From Pseudaminobacter soli (ex Li et al. 2025) (GTDB taxonomy: Bacteria; Pseudomonadota; Alphaproteobacteria; Rhizobiales; Rhizobiaceae), in the NCBI RefSeq assembly GCF_029892515.1, contig NZ_JARXVF010000001.1, positions 124,001 to 188,000 on the forward strand: 64,000 bases of DNA, read 5' to 3'. The position numbers were made by a program, and so were the translations under genes. Under the pieces are notes generated by a model. The model was given only the letters and a program-made list of their open reading frames with translations. It had not been told where the DNA came from and did no database searches. Shown piece after piece: positions 8,952 to 18,062 of the stretch. The first letter of the stretch is position 1, and each line of letters opens with the position of its first letter.

Positions 8952-9790
8952 ACGATGCGCCGGTTTTCCCTGCCCATTGGGAGGCCGGCGACCCCGTCCT
9001 TTTGACTGAGACCTTTTCGAGCCGCATCTGGAAGGTGCGGCTTGCGGACGGCACGCCCGCCATCGTCAAGGACCTGAAGCCTTTCGACGACGTCGAGGAT
9101 GAGTTGCGCGGCGCGCACTACCTTGCCTGGCGCAATGGCGAGGGGGTGGTCAGACTGCTTGGCCTCGACGGCAAGCGCATGCTGCTCGAATATGCCGGCG
9201 AACGGCATCTGGTCGACGACCTCAATGCGGATGGCGACAATGCAGCGACCGAAATCGCGGCAGAAATGCTGGAGCGGCTTTTCTCGCCGTCAGACACCCC
9301 TCTCCCACCCGATCTGCAGCTGCTGCGCGAGCGTTTTGTCAGCCTTTTCGAGAGGGCTGACGCCCACCGCGCTGCGGGCACGCGAAGCATCTATGTCGAA
9401 GCGGCCGATATCGCCGAGCGCTTGCTGAGCAATCCGTGCGACATGCGACCGCTGCACGGCGACATCCACCACGAAAACATCATGCACGGCTCGCGTGGCT
9501 GGCTGGTCATCGATCCGAAAGGCGTTCTGGGCGACCCGGCCTTCGATGCTGCCAACCTGCTCTACAATCCGCTCGACCGCGATGATCTCTGCCTGAACCC
9601 GGATCGGATCGCTCATATGGCCGAGGTATTCGCCAAGGCGTTGGGACAGAACCCTGCCGCCATTCTCGACCATGCCTTCGCCTATGGCTGCCTTTCGGCA
9701 GCCTGGCATGCGGAGGACGGCAACGCGAAGGATGAAAGCCGCGAGCTGGCTGTGGCAGCCGCTGTGCGCGACGTGCGCCGGAGCTACTGA
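8948..9790 (+). CDS. APH(6)/streptomycin 6-kinase-family phosphotransferase
   Basis: This 280-residue protein belongs to the aminoglycoside/hydroxyurea resistance kinase family. PLHGDIHHENIMHG holds the catalytic Asp/Asn loop (residues ~171-184) and VIDPKGVLGDPAFDAANLL the DFG-equivalent metal-binding Asp. The N-lobe lysine is likely in PAIVKDLKPF. Members phosphorylate streptomycin or related cyclitols with ATP. A chromosomal copy translationally coupled to argC through a GTGA overlap does not demonstrate antibiotic resistance. The GTG start at 8948 is forced by the overlap and gives the correct N-terminus. Confidence 0.88.
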   Translation: MNDAPVFPAHWEAGDPVLLTETFSSRIWKVRLADGTPAIVKDLKPFDDVEDELRGAHYLAWRNGEGVVRLLGLDGKRMLLEYAGERHLVDDLNADGDNAATEIAAEMLERLFSPSDTPLPPDLQLLRERFVSLFERADAHRAAGTRSIYVEAADIAERLLSNPCDMRPLHGDIHHENIMHGSRGWLVIDPKGVLGDPAFDAANLLYNPLDRDDLCLNPDRIAHMAEVFAKALGQNPAAILDHAFAYGCLSAAWHAEDGNAKDESRELAVAAAVRDVRRSY

Positions 9791-9816
9791 CCGCTATCCG
9801 AGCATGAAACGGTGGA

Positions 9817-10911
9817 TCAGCTTCTGACGACCACTTCGGTCGGCAGCGGGTAGGCTCCCTTGGTGCCCCGCCAATGCGCGGTAGCGAAGATCAGCACCAC
9901 CATGGCGAAGCCCTGGTGCAGCAGCGCCCAATGCATGTCGGCCTGCGTCAGCAAGGTGGCCACGCCGATCGCAGCCTGGGCCAGCACGAGGCCTGCGAGC
10001 ACCCAGGCACGGCGCGCATGGGTCGTGCCTGGCAGTGCGCGGCTGGTCGCCAGCGCGTGCCAGATCGCCACCACCAGCACGGTGTAGGCGAACATACGGT
10101 GGATAAACTGCACCGTCTTGGGGTTTTCGAACAGGTTGCGCCATGCGGGATCGATGGCAAAGAGATCGCCCGGGACGACGGCGCCATCCATCAGCGGCCA
10201 GGTGTTGTAGGTGAGGCCGGCATGCAGCCCCGCCACCAGTGCGCCGAGATAGATCTGCACCAGCACCAGGAGCACCATGATGCCGGCAAAGCGCTGCACC
10301 GCGCGGCTTGCCGCCGCCTCGGTATAGGTCGCAAGCCCTCGCGCAATATAGGTCACGGTCATGATGATGACGCAGGCGAAGGTCAGGTGTATCGCGAGGC
10401 GATACTGGCTGACGGACACGCGCTCGGTGAGGCCCGAGGCGACCATCCACCAGCCGACCGCGCCCTGCAGCCCGCCCAGCGCCAGGAGGCCGACAAGCCG
10501 GGGCTTTAGCCCGCGCTCGAGCCGGCCGGAAAGCCAGAATAAGACCAGCGGAACAGCAACCAGGAAGCCCACGCCGCGCGCCAGCAGGCGGTGCACCCAC
10601 TCCCACCAGAAGATGCCCTTGAACTCCTCAAGGGTCATGCCCTTGTTGATCTGCTCATATTGCGGGATCTGCTGGTACTTTTCGAACTCTTCCTGCCATT
10701 CGGCCTGGTTGAGCGGCGGGATGACGCCATGGATCGGCTTCCACTCGGTGATCGACAGGCCGGAGCCGGTCATGCGCGTGGCGCCACCCACCATCACCAG
10801 CGCAAACAGCACCACCAGCACGACATAAAGCCAATAGCGCACGAGCTTGCGGTCGCGCAGTTCCCTGTCGCGCATGGCAAGCGGTGCAGCAGTGTTCGTC
10901 ATTGCGGACAT
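9817..10911 (-). CDS. ctaA: Heme A synthase (CtaA/Cox15)
   Basis: A 364-residue eight-helix membrane protein. The COX15 signature [19 protein letters not shown] follows the first helix, and conserved heme-ligand histidines sit in [27 protein letters not shown] and ALLHQGFA. It oxidises the C8 methyl of heme O to a formyl group, giving heme A for cytochrome aa3 oxidase. It is a two-lobed type-2 CtaA of normal length. The divergent neighbour is a DUF2842 membrane protein, a pairing common in alphaproteobacteria. Confidence 0.96.
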   Translation of the reverse strand: MSAMTNTAAPLAMRDRELRDRKLVRYWLYVVLVVLFALVMVGGATRMTGSGLSITEWKPIHGVIPPLNQAEWQEEFEKYQQIPQYEQINKGMTLEEFKGIFWWEWVHRLLARGVGFLVAVPLVLFWLSGRLERGLKPRLVGLLALGGLQGAVGWWMVASGLTERVSVSQYRLAIHLTFACVIIMTVTYIARGLATYTEAAASRAVQRFAGIMVLLVLVQIYLGALVAGLHAGLTYNTWPLMDGAVVPGDLFAIDPAWRNLFENPKTVQFIHRMFAYTVLVVAIWHALATSRALPGTTHARRAWVLAGLVLAQAAIGVATLLTQADMHWALLHQGFAMVVLIFATAHWRGTKGAYPLPTEVVVRS

Positions 10912-11063
10912 GGCAATCGTTCCCGGCCAGTTCGAAACCCGCCGGAGTGGTGGACCATCGCGGCCGCGGTTACAAGGCTGTCATGCGCGCGACACGCCGT
11001 CGCGCCGGAGTTGTGCTTGCGCCCCGTCCCAAGAAGTCCTAGGACGGCCGCGAAGGAAAAACC

Positions 11064-11279
11064 ATGCCCATTCGCCTCAAGAAGCTCATCGGAACGATCC
11101 TGCTGATCCTGCTGGTGATCGTCTATTCGCTGGTCGCAACCACCGTTGCCGTGGCGCGCCTGGGCGAATCCGGCCCGTTGGTGCACTTCCTGTTCTTCCT
11201 GTTTACCGGCCTTTTGTGGATCCTGCCCGCCATGGGCATCATCAAGTGGCTGATCATCGAGCGCAAGCCGAAGAACTGA
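11064..11279 (+). CDS. DUF2842 small membrane protein
   Basis: A 71-residue protein with two hydrophobic helices (residues ~8-28 and ~38-62) and charged ends (MPIRLKKLIG... and ...IERKPKN). It matches the pattern of DUF2842, a short alphaproteobacterial inner-membrane family of unknown function usually found next to ctaA, as here. The ATG at 11064 follows an AAGGAAAA ribosome site. Confidence 0.85.
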   Translation: MPIRLKKLIGTILLILLVIVYSLVATTVAVARLGESGPLVHFLFFLFTGLLWILPAMGIIKWLIIERKPKN

Positions 11280-11337
11280 CCGACTTTTTCCGTCACATCA
11301 GGCATAACGAGCCGGCCACAAGCCGCCGCATCAGGCA

Positions 11338-12930
11338 TCAGGCAGCGTTGCGACCTGTCGCTGGCCAATTCGGCCGCTCGTAGCCTGACGGCGTCACGAG
11401 GATCAGCCCAGGGAAACCGCCCGCGCGCAGATTTTCCGCCGCGACCATGATCTCCTCGCCCGGTTCGATCAGGCTGACGATAACCTCTGTTCCCTCGCCC
11501 ACCAGCCGACGAATGCCATCCGCATCGATCGGTCCGCATTCCACCACCACGATGTCATAGGCGGTGGTCAGCGATTCGAGGATGATCGGCAGGCGATCGA
11601 CGGCGCGCATCGCGCGTGCCGGATCGGCCGTTCCTACCGGTATGACATGGCAGCCGGAATAGTGATCGGCGTGGATCACATCGGTGAACTGCGCCTGCGC
11701 GGCCAGGAGGTTGGTGATGCCCGGATAGCGCCCGCCATCCAGCATCGGTCGCGAGGCCGCGCCCGAAGTCGTGAGATCGAGCAGCAGTACGCGCAGGCCG
11801 ACATCGGCAATCTCGCGCGCCACCAGCACGGCGGTCGCGGCAGCCTCGTCGCCTTCCGGCGAGACGAAGATGGCGCAGGTGGCCCCGTCCGAAATCAACC
11901 TTTCGGCCGCGCGCTCGATGCCGATCTCGCCCAGCTTGCGAACCGGCCGCGCCAGCGGCGTACTCCGTTCCACCGAGCGCGGCGCCTCAGGCAATACGCT
12001 GACCATCGTCTTGGGCTTCGCCAGTTCAGAGGCCGTCGGCATTTCGGCAAGAGGCTCATCCTCAGCGGATTCGTCACGCATCACGACCGGCATCGCCACC
12101 TGCTCTACCGGCGCGAACCGTGCACCCGGCGCAGGACGCATGGCGCGACCCGAAAACAACTCCCGCAACAGAGTGCCCACCGCCATCAGCAGCAGCGAAG
12201 CAACGAAGGCCGCACTGACGATCGGGATGATCTTCGGAAAGTAGGGTTCGGACGGCACTGCCGCGCGCGAGAAGATGCGGGCATCGGCCGGCAGATAGCT
12301 GCGATCCTTGCCCGAGGAAACCATGTAGGAGGCATCGGAATTGGAGGCCAGCTTGGCATCCTGGCCAACCTTGAGATAGGCATCGGCGATGGCGTCAGGC
12401 ACTTCGGCGGCAAGCTTGGGGTCCCGAGACGAGAATTCGACGACGATGACGCGCGACCTCTCCACCCGGTAGACATTGAGCCTTTCGCGCATCGCCTTCA
12501 GTACGCGTTCCTCGGCCAGAATTTCGCGGGGATCAGCCTTGAGGCCCGCGATGATCAGCAGCCGCGACGGCAAGGACATATCCGCCGAGGGGTCGAACTC
12601 AGCCAGCTTGGCGAGCCCGAGATCCTTGGCCGCCTGTTTGAGAATGTCGGTCGACGAGATCACCTCGACCTGGCTGGCCACGCCCTCCTCATTGAGGATG
12701 GGGCCGTCGGATTCGGCAGGCTCAGTTCGTGTGGAAGCCGACTCGCGCGTTTCGATCAGCACCCGCGTCTCGGCCCGGTAGCGGGGCGTCAGCATCGAGG
12801 CCAGAGCGAACGCAACGCCGGTCACGACGAGAGCCACCACCAGGATTCGCACCCAGCTCCCCGCTAGCGAAGCGCAGAGCTTCCTGAGGTCGACATCTAT
12901 GTCGCCAGCAGTTGACTGAATGCCAGACAT
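11338..12930 (-). CDS. Wzz/GumC-type chain-length protein with degenerate tyrosine-kinase-like domain
   Basis: This 530-residue inner-membrane protein resembles ExoP/Wzz co-polymerases. It has an N-terminal Wzz domain with TM1 at ~24-46, a periplasmic region, and TM2 (IIPIVSAAFVASLLLMAVG) near residue ~240. The cytoplasmic C-terminal ~190 residues keep the P-loop ATPase outline (FVSPEGDEAAATAVLVARE, then VLLLDLTTSG). The Walker A lysine is missing and there is no C-terminal Tyr cluster, so tyrosine kinase activity is unlikely. The ATG at 12930 was chosen because the upstream extension is not hydrophobic or conserved in type. It is divergent from a Wza-like lipoprotein gene, making it part of an exopolysaccharide export locus. 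Confidence 0.85.
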   Translation of the reverse strand: MSGIQSTAGDIDVDLRKLCASLAGSWVRILVVALVVTGVAFALASMLTPRYRAETRVLIETRESASTRTEPAESDGPILNEEGVASQVEVISSTDILKQAAKDLGLAKLAEFDPSADMSLPSRLLIIAGLKADPREILAEERVLKAMRERLNVYRVERSRVIVVEFSSRDPKLAAEVPDAIADAYLKVGQDAKLASNSDASYMVSSGKDRSYLPADARIFSRAAVPSEPYFPKIIPIVSAAFVASLLLMAVGTLLRELFSGRAMRPAPGARFAPVEQVAMPVVMRDESAEDEPLAEMPTASELAKPKTMVSVLPEAPRSVERSTPLARPVRKLGEIGIERAAERLISDGATCAIFVSPEGDEAAATAVLVAREIADVGLRVLLLDLTTSGAASRPMLDGGRYPGITNLLAAQAQFTDVIHADHYSGCHVIPVGTADPARAMRAVDRLPIILESLTTAYDIVVVECGPIDADGIRRLVGEGTEVIVSLIEPGEEIMVAAENLRAGGFPGLILVTPSGYERPNWPATGRNAA

Positions 12931-13172
12931 GCATCCTGCTCCCAGTATCGGACAGCAGTGATGGTAAATATCTATGGTAACCCAGCCGTTAAGATTGCCA
13001 CGCGGAATGCACTCCTTTCTAGAAATCGCCGGCCATCTTGGCACTTACCGCCATCAAAAGTTGCATCCAAATTAACGCGCTTTACCGGCCATTAACCCTA
13101 ACAAAGCAATAACGAGCACATCAAATTCCGCCGGGGCATGTCCGGCACATAGCCGAAGGTATCCGCTTGGTC

Positions 13173-13736
13173 ATGCGAAGCTCCCGTTCGATCTGCTGCG
13201 CACTTCTGGCCGCCGCCCTGCTTGCCGGCTGCACCAGCTACCACCCTGCCCCGCCAGCCTTTCATGAAGTGCTCAACCAGCCTTACCAACTTGGCCCCGG
13301 CGATCGCGTCCGCGTCACCGTGTTCGAACAGGAGGGGCTGACGAACACTTACAGCATCGACCAGTCCGGCTATATCGCCTTCCCGCTCATCGGCCCGGTG
13401 CCGGCTCGCGGCCAGACCCCGCAGAAGCTCGAAGCGGCCATCGCCACCAAGCTGCGCCAGGGCTACTTGCGCAATCCAGACGTCTCGGTCGAGGTCGAGC
13501 GCTACCGGCCGGTCTTCGTCATGGGCGAAGTGGGCGCGGCAGGCCAGTATTCCTACGTGCCTGGCCTGACGGCGCAAAAGGCGATCGCGATCGCCGGCGG
13601 CTTCTCGCCTCGCGCCAACCAGACCGATGTCGACGTCACGCGCGACATCAACGGCAAAGTGATGACCGGCAGGGTACAAACCAGCGATCCGCTGCTGCCG
13701 GGCGACACAATCTATGTTCGCGAGCGGCTCTTCTAG
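13173..13736 (+). CDS. Polysaccharide export lipoprotein (Wza/ExoF-like, short)
   Basis: A 187-residue outer-membrane polysaccharide export protein. The signal peptide ends in a lipobox (LLAGC, Cys at ~20). A Poly_export domain follows (YQLGPGDRVRVTVFEQEGL, then YIAFPLIGPVPARGQTP) and one SLBB motif (VFVMGEVGAAGQYSYVPGLT). It should form or contact the outer-membrane exit pore for exopolysaccharide, working with the divergently encoded Wzz-like protein. The ATG at 13173 gives the signal peptide directly; a TTG two codons upstream is unlikely. Confidence 0.92.
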   Translation: MRSSRSICCALLAAALLAGCTSYHPAPPAFHEVLNQPYQLGPGDRVRVTVFEQEGLTNTYSIDQSGYIAFPLIGPVPARGQTPQKLEAAIATKLRQGYLRNPDVSVEVERYRPVFVMGEVGAAGQYSYVPGLTAQKAIAIAGGFSPRANQTDVDVTRDINGKVMTGRVQTSDPLLPGDTIYVRERLF

Positions 13737-13857
13737 AACCTGATTCCCCGAAGAATCGTGGACGGACGACGGTCGAGCACGGCGGAATAGCCGGTCGTCT
13801 CAAGGGTTTCTTAGCCCCTCGGCGCTAATGATCCGGCGTAAGCTTACGGATCACACC

Positions 13858-15396
13858 ATGAAAGAAGACTCCGCCCGCCGCTTTTCCGCCGACGCCGTGC
13901 GCAATTTCGTGGACGACGAGGCAGCCGGAAAGTCGCAGCCGGTAAAACTCAACAAGGTCGCCCAGCAGGTCGCGGCCCAGTACAGGCGCGACACGACTTC
14001 GCCTGTGATGGTCAGTGGCGTCATGCGCCTTGTCGAGTTCTGCCTGCTGTTCATCTCGGGAGCGGCGCTGTTTGCCGGCTATGTCGGATTCGATACGCGC
14101 CTTTTGTGGGACTATCCAGTGATCATCGGCGGCACCTCGCTGCTGACGGTGGTCCTTTTCGAGATCAGCGACCTCTACCAGATCCGTAGCCTTCTCCACC
14201 CGCTCTCCAAGGCCGGACGGCTGCTGCTACTTTGGGCCGGGGCCTTTGCCCTGCTTGCGGTTGCGGGTTTCTTCCTGAAGATCTCGAGCGATTTTTCGCG
14301 CCTTCTGTTCGGCGCCTGGTTCGTGCTCGGCTTCCTTCTGGTCTTCGGATTGCGTCTGGTCATGGCCCAGCTCATCCGGCGCTGGGCGCGCAACGGTTCG
14401 ATGGAACGGCGTGCGGTCATCGTCGGCGGCGGCCAGGCGGCCGAAACGCTCATTCGTGCGCTGGAGAGGCAGCCCTACAACGACATCCGCATCTGCGGCA
14501 TCTTCGACGACCGCGACGACCGGCGCTCGCCGCCCATCGTCGCCGGCTACCCCAAGCTCGGCAACATCAACGAGCTGATCGAATTCGCGCGCATCGCCCG
14601 CATCGACATGCTGATCGTCTCGCTGCCGATCGCCGCGGAGAGGCGTGTGCTGTCGCTACTCAAGAAGCTCTGGGTTTTGCCTGTCGACATCCGTCTGTCG
14701 GCGCATTCCAACCAGTTGCAGTTCCGGCCGCGCTCCTATTCCTTCATCGGCTCCGTGCCGATGCTGGACATATTCGACAAGCCAATCAACGACTGGGATT
14801 CGGTCGCCAAGCGCGCCTTCGACATATTCTTCAGCCTGTTCGGCATCATCGTCTTCTCGCCGATCATGCTGGCCACCGCCATCGCCATCAAGCTCGACAG
14901 CAAAGGCCCTGTCCTCTTCAAACAGAAGCGCCACGGCTTCAACAACGAGGTGATCGAGGTCTACAAGTTCCGTTCGATGTATGCCGACCAGTCCGATCCG
15001 ACGGCGAAGAAGACGGTGACGAAGAACGATCCGCGCGTCACCCGCGTCGGCCGCATCATCCGCAAGACCTCCATCGACGAACTGCCCCAGTTTTTCAATT
15101 CTCTGCTCGGCAACCTGTCGCTGGTCGGTCCACGCCCGCATGCGGTGGCCGCCCAGTCGCACAATCTGCTCTACAACGAGGTGGTGGACGGCTACTTCGC
15201 CCGCCATCGCGTCAAGCCCGGCGTCACCGGCTGGGCCCAGATCAATGGCTGGCGTGGCGAGATGGACACCGACGAGAAAATCCGCAAACGGACGGAATAC
15301 GACCTCGACTATATCGAGAACTGGTCGCTCTGGTTCGATCTAAAAATCCTGTTCCTGACGCCGATCCGTCTCCTCAATATGGAAAACGCCTATTAA
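13858..15396 (+). CDS. Undecaprenyl-phosphate sugar phosphotransferase (WcaJ-like)
   Basis: This 512-residue polyisoprenyl-phosphate hexose-1-phosphate transferase has four N-terminal TM helices, a CoA-binding-like Rossmann segment ([16 protein letters not shown]), and a C-terminal bac_transf domain. That domain starts at [20 protein letters not shown] and contains [31 protein letters not shown] and [16 protein letters not shown]. The KFRSM and DELPQ motifs carry the catalytic acidic pair. It loads the first sugar-phosphate on undecaprenyl phosphate to start exopolysaccharide repeat synthesis. The ATG at 13858 has GGA eight bases upstream; an in-frame ATG at 13828 is possible. No other glycosyltransferase gene of the pathway is next to it. 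Confidence 0.93.
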   Translation: MKEDSARRFSADAVRNFVDDEAAGKSQPVKLNKVAQQVAAQYRRDTTSPVMVSGVMRLVEFCLLFISGAALFAGYVGFDTRLLWDYPVIIGGTSLLTVVLFEISDLYQIRSLLHPLSKAGRLLLLWAGAFALLAVAGFFLKISSDFSRLLFGAWFVLGFLLVFGLRLVMAQLIRRWARNGSMERRAVIVGGGQAAETLIRALERQPYNDIRICGIFDDRDDRRSPPIVAGYPKLGNINELIEFARIARIDMLIVSLPIAAERRVLSLLKKLWVLPVDIRLSAHSNQLQFRPRSYSFIGSVPMLDIFDKPINDWDSVAKRAFDIFFSLFGIIVFSPIMLATAIAIKLDSKGPVLFKQKRHGFNNEVIEVYKFRSMYADQSDPTAKKTVTKNDPRVTRVGRIIRKTSIDELPQFFNSLLGNLSLVGPRPHAVAAQSHNLLYNEVVDGYFARHRVKPGVTGWAQINGWRGEMDTDEKIRKRTEYDLDYIENWSLWFDLKILFLTPIRLLNMENAY

Positions 15397-15777
15397 GCGC
15401 GCACAGCCTGTCGTAAGGGGCGATCGACGCTAGGCTTATGGCGCTGGTTTCGACACGACCATCGGCTTCAGCGTGCTCATTTCCGGCTTCGTGGTGAACG
15501 AGCCGACATCTTACGAACTCTAGTTGGCCGAGCTGCTCAACTCCTGGCCCGGTTGCCTTTGACAGGATTTTCCCGTCAGGCTTTTCCCTTGCTCGGTCAG
15601 TAGAAACTACAACTTTCGGATACCCTATCCTCCGAAGGCAGCAGGTACTTATCCTGAATTGCTGTCGCTCTGATTAAATTTGATAGTCAAAGGGTTACGG
15701 CACCCACACGAGCGGGAACCGCAACAGACTGATCATTGAAGCCTGTCTCAAATGATTTCGGATGAAAGGATCCTGAC
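15397..15777 (+). other. Intergenic region without a supported gene
   Basis: About 380 bases between the WcaJ-like gene and the Asn/Gly repeat gene. Short open stretches exist but none has a ribosome site plus protein-like composition. The last ~60 bases should hold the promoter of the repeat gene, with GAAAGGATCC directly upstream of its ATG. Confidence 0.5.
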
Positions 15778-16068
15778 ATGAAGAAACTCATCATCGCCGC
15801 AACTGCCCTCCTCGCGATGACTGCTTTTGCGACTGCCGATGGCGGTGGTGGCAATGGCAATGGCAACGGGAACGGCAACGGCAACTCTGGCTCGTTCAAC
15901 GGCAACGGGAACGGCAACTTCAACAAGGGCTCGTTCAACGGCAACCTGAACGGCAACTTCAACAAGGGCTCGTTCAACGGCAACCTGAACGGCAACTTCA
16001 ACAAGGGCTCGGTCAACGGCAACGGCAACGGCAATTTCAACGGATCACACGGGCACCACCCCCGCTGA
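15778..16068 (+). CDS. Small secreted Asn/Gly-rich repeat protein
   Basis: This 96-residue protein starts with a clear signal peptide (MKKLIIAATALLAMTAFATA, cleavage near 20). An alternating Gly-Asn stretch (residues 22-36) is followed by four copies of a 13-residue repeat with consensus GSFNGNxNGNFNK (residues 38-89), and the tail is His-rich (SHGHHPR). There is no Cys and almost no acidic residue. The ribosome site GAAAGGA lies at the right distance. I do not recognise a family. Regular Asn/Gly repeats in an exported peptide suggest a beta-rich fibrous or gel-like surface role, which is inference only. Its proximity to exopolysaccharide export genes may be meaningful. Confidence 0.75.
   Translation: MKKLIIAATALLAMTAFATADGGGGNGNGNGNGNGNSGSFNGNGNGNFNKGSFNGNLNGNFNKGSFNGNLNGNFNKGSVNGNGNGNFNGSHGHHPR
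15889..16044 (+). repeat. Four tandem 39-bp coding repeats
   Basis: Four in-frame 39-bp units encode GSFNGNGNGNFNK, GSFNGNLNGNFNK (twice) and GSVNGNGNGNFNG. The two central units are essentially identical in DNA, indicating recent slippage or duplication. Confidence 0.85.
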
Positions 16069-16588
16069 TAGCGGCAAGCTGATCCTGCTTGATCATTTCA
16101 GGATGTGAAAGCTGGCATGGTGGTTGGTTACTCCAAGAGCGTAGCCGGCCACCATTCAGCTTTTATTGCCGCAGCAGAGTCTGCCTGAGGGCAAGGCGCC
16201 GCGGCTTCATCATTACCAACAGCGCATATTTCAGTAACGCGCGTCCCTGGCCGTCCAAATTCGGATGTTCGAGTTGACGCCCAAAAGCCTTCATACCATC
16301 GGCCAGGCGGGGTTTATTGAGGGACCCCACGACTTGATTCCGGGAATCAATTTGCATCGTCGAAAATAGCCCAGGCAGGCGAGTTGCCTGAACTCAGTCG
16401 AGCCACGATGAAGACCGAAGCGGAGACGAGTCAATTGGCAAGCAAACAGGGTTGCCATAGCGTTTCGCGCCTCCGGTTCGACCAGACCCCTTTGATCTCG
16501 ACTGGACGAATCCAATGCTATCGAGATCGCAAAGATCGAGTCGAACCAGAGGCGCTAAGCTCAAGACGATTCGCAGGGGCTGGCTTCG
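16069..16588. other. Intergenic region with an imperfect long hairpin, no firm gene
   Basis: About 520 bases. The minus strand has a 64-codon open stretch (16163-16357) with plausible composition but no family likeness and no clear ribosome site, so it is not called. The notable content is the inverted repeat listed separately. Confidence 0.45.
16467..16555. repeat. 89-nt imperfect palindromic hairpin element
   Basis: The outer arms 16467-16482 and 16540-16555 are complementary over 16 bases with one G/T-type mismatch. Inside, TTTGATCTCGA and TCGAGATCGCAAA pair again with a bulge. This long two-stage stem resembles intergenic palindromic elements of rhizobia, but I cannot match it to a named family. 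Confidence 0.6.
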
Positions 16589-16909
16589 TTACCACCCACG
16601 GCCACTTCCACCACGCTCATGCCCATGGCCATGGCCGTGGTCGTTTCCAGCGTTGCCCCAGCCCTGCCCCTGGTTGCCCCAGCCCTGTCCAAACCCGTAA
16701 CCACCAGAGTCAGGGTTGTGTCCATGCTCGGGCTTCCCGGGCTTATGCTCAGGCTTTTCCGGTTTATGCTCACGCTCGCGGCGCGGGTTTGCCACAAATT
16801 CCGGAAAAGTTATGCCGTAAAGTGCGCCGCCATAATCCTTGGCGACATAGTGTTCAGTCGTGCAACCACTCAGTGTTGCCAATACCGCTACAATAGTAAG
16901 GGTACGCAT
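16589..16909 (-). CDS. Small His/Gly-rich lipoprotein
   Basis: This 106-residue protein has a lipoprotein signal (MRTLTIVAVLATLSGC, Cys 16), then a short globular segment with TEHYVAKDYGGALYGITF. The rest is low complexity: Lys/Pro/Glu/His repeats (REREHKPEKPEHKPGKPEH), Gly-Trp-Gln repeats and a DHGHGHGHE stretch that could bind divalent metal. I recognise no family. The low-complexity half resembles spacer regions of surface lipoproteins. It faces the Asn/Gly repeat gene across the hairpin element. The lipobox and composition support a real gene; its function is unknown. Confidence 0.65.
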   Translation of the reverse strand: MRTLTIVAVLATLSGCTTEHYVAKDYGGALYGITFPEFVANPRREREHKPEKPEHKPGKPEHGHNPDSGGYGFGQGWGNQGQGWGNAGNDHGHGHGHERGGSGRGW

Positions 16910-17379
16910 CGCTTACCTCCGCACCCCTCTCACTTTGACAACAATTTAACGCAAATGACGTACACAGGTTCCGTTCTGGAGAAACGATGTGCATCGAAAG
17001 TAGTAACATCTTCGGGAAATCACCGAGAATGGCCTAGCCAAGAAGCCTTCTCTCTCTGTTGTGTCTGTCATGGTCGTTACAACGGATCATGACCATCAGT
17101 TGCAGCTCACCAGCCAGTATTACCGTGGTTCAGATAGCAACCAATCCATCAACACGGTGGTCCGCGCTTCCAGCGCCTCGACGCTGGTTCCCAAATTACA
17201 CAGTCTGAAAACGCGGCTGCCTGAACCTCAACGTATCCGAGTGGCCACACGGGTCACGTACACCGTCGGGCGCATTGTCCAACTGGCTCGAATTTCACCG
17301 CAAATGATGGAGCTTAACACAAAAGGTTCGAAATAGGCCTTGCGCCCGGCCCCCTGAATATATATCCCTTGCGCCGGTT
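16910..17379. other. Intergenic region before tRNA-Pro
   Basis: About 470 bases without a supported coding gene. Open stretches here lack ribosome sites and protein-like composition. The part just before 17380 probably carries the tRNA promoter. Confidence 0.45.
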
Positions 17380-17456
<77 letters not shown>

Positions 17457-17726
17457 TTTTCTCCTAAAAGAAATAAACATTTGGCTGCGATGTCGGGGTT
17501 CTGGCCGACTGGCCAAGCATGGCTTTGACGAGCTCAGATCCGCAGTTCGGAATATCGAGCCCCGAGTCCTGAAGCGATTGGCGCTTCGCAGTTCTCATAA
17601 TCCCAAGCGCTCCACGTTGATTTGAAATAATCGGACGGAACGCCCCGCAACGCACGGCGCCACTGTCCCACTCGACTCGCCCGCACAGCTTTTCTTTGGT
17701 ATGAAAGTTCAGTGGGAGGGGTGACA

Positions 17727-17942
17727 ATGAACTATCAGACGCTTGATGCGAGTGCAGCGATTATTGCATCGCTCAATTTCTCGACAACCTTGGCAATTCA
17801 TCTTCACAAAAAGGGGGTCCTGACGACCTCAGAATTTGTGGCTATTGCAAACGAAGCAATTTCCATGAGTAAAAACGATCCGAAATACCACGAAATACGG
17901 GTCGTTTTGCAGAGAATGCTACCGACAATCCAACTCGGCTAG
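17727..17942 (+). CDS. Hypothetical small protein
   Basis: A 71-residue cytoplasmic-type protein with no signal or membrane segment, predicted mostly helical (ASAAIIASLNFSTTLAIHLH, then LTTSEFVAIANEAISMS). The start at 17727 has a strong GGGAGGGG ribosome site, which is the best evidence that it is a gene. I do not recognise a family. It stands alone between the tRNA and a convergent antiporter gene. Confidence 0.6.
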   Translation: MNYQTLDASAAIIASLNFSTTLAIHLHKKGVLTTSEFVAIANEAISMSKNDPKYHEIRVVLQRMLPTIQLG

Positions 17943-18062
17943 GTATCTCGGACTCGCTCTTTTCGAGAACGGCGTGCGCCCAACTCGCGGTTGCCACTAT
18001 CACCGCCGCAATCGAACCTGTCCGATTCAAGCCGAACCTTGTCCCCTGAGCGGACGAACGAA

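Noticed and set aside
11647-12867. 406-codon plus-strand ORF
   Set aside because: It is antisense to the Wzz-like gene, has Arg/Gly/His-biased composition typical of shadow frames in high-GC DNA, and no family likeness.
15889-16044. CRISPR or other short-repeat array
   Set aside because: The 39-bp units are directly adjacent without spacers and are in frame in a secreted protein gene.
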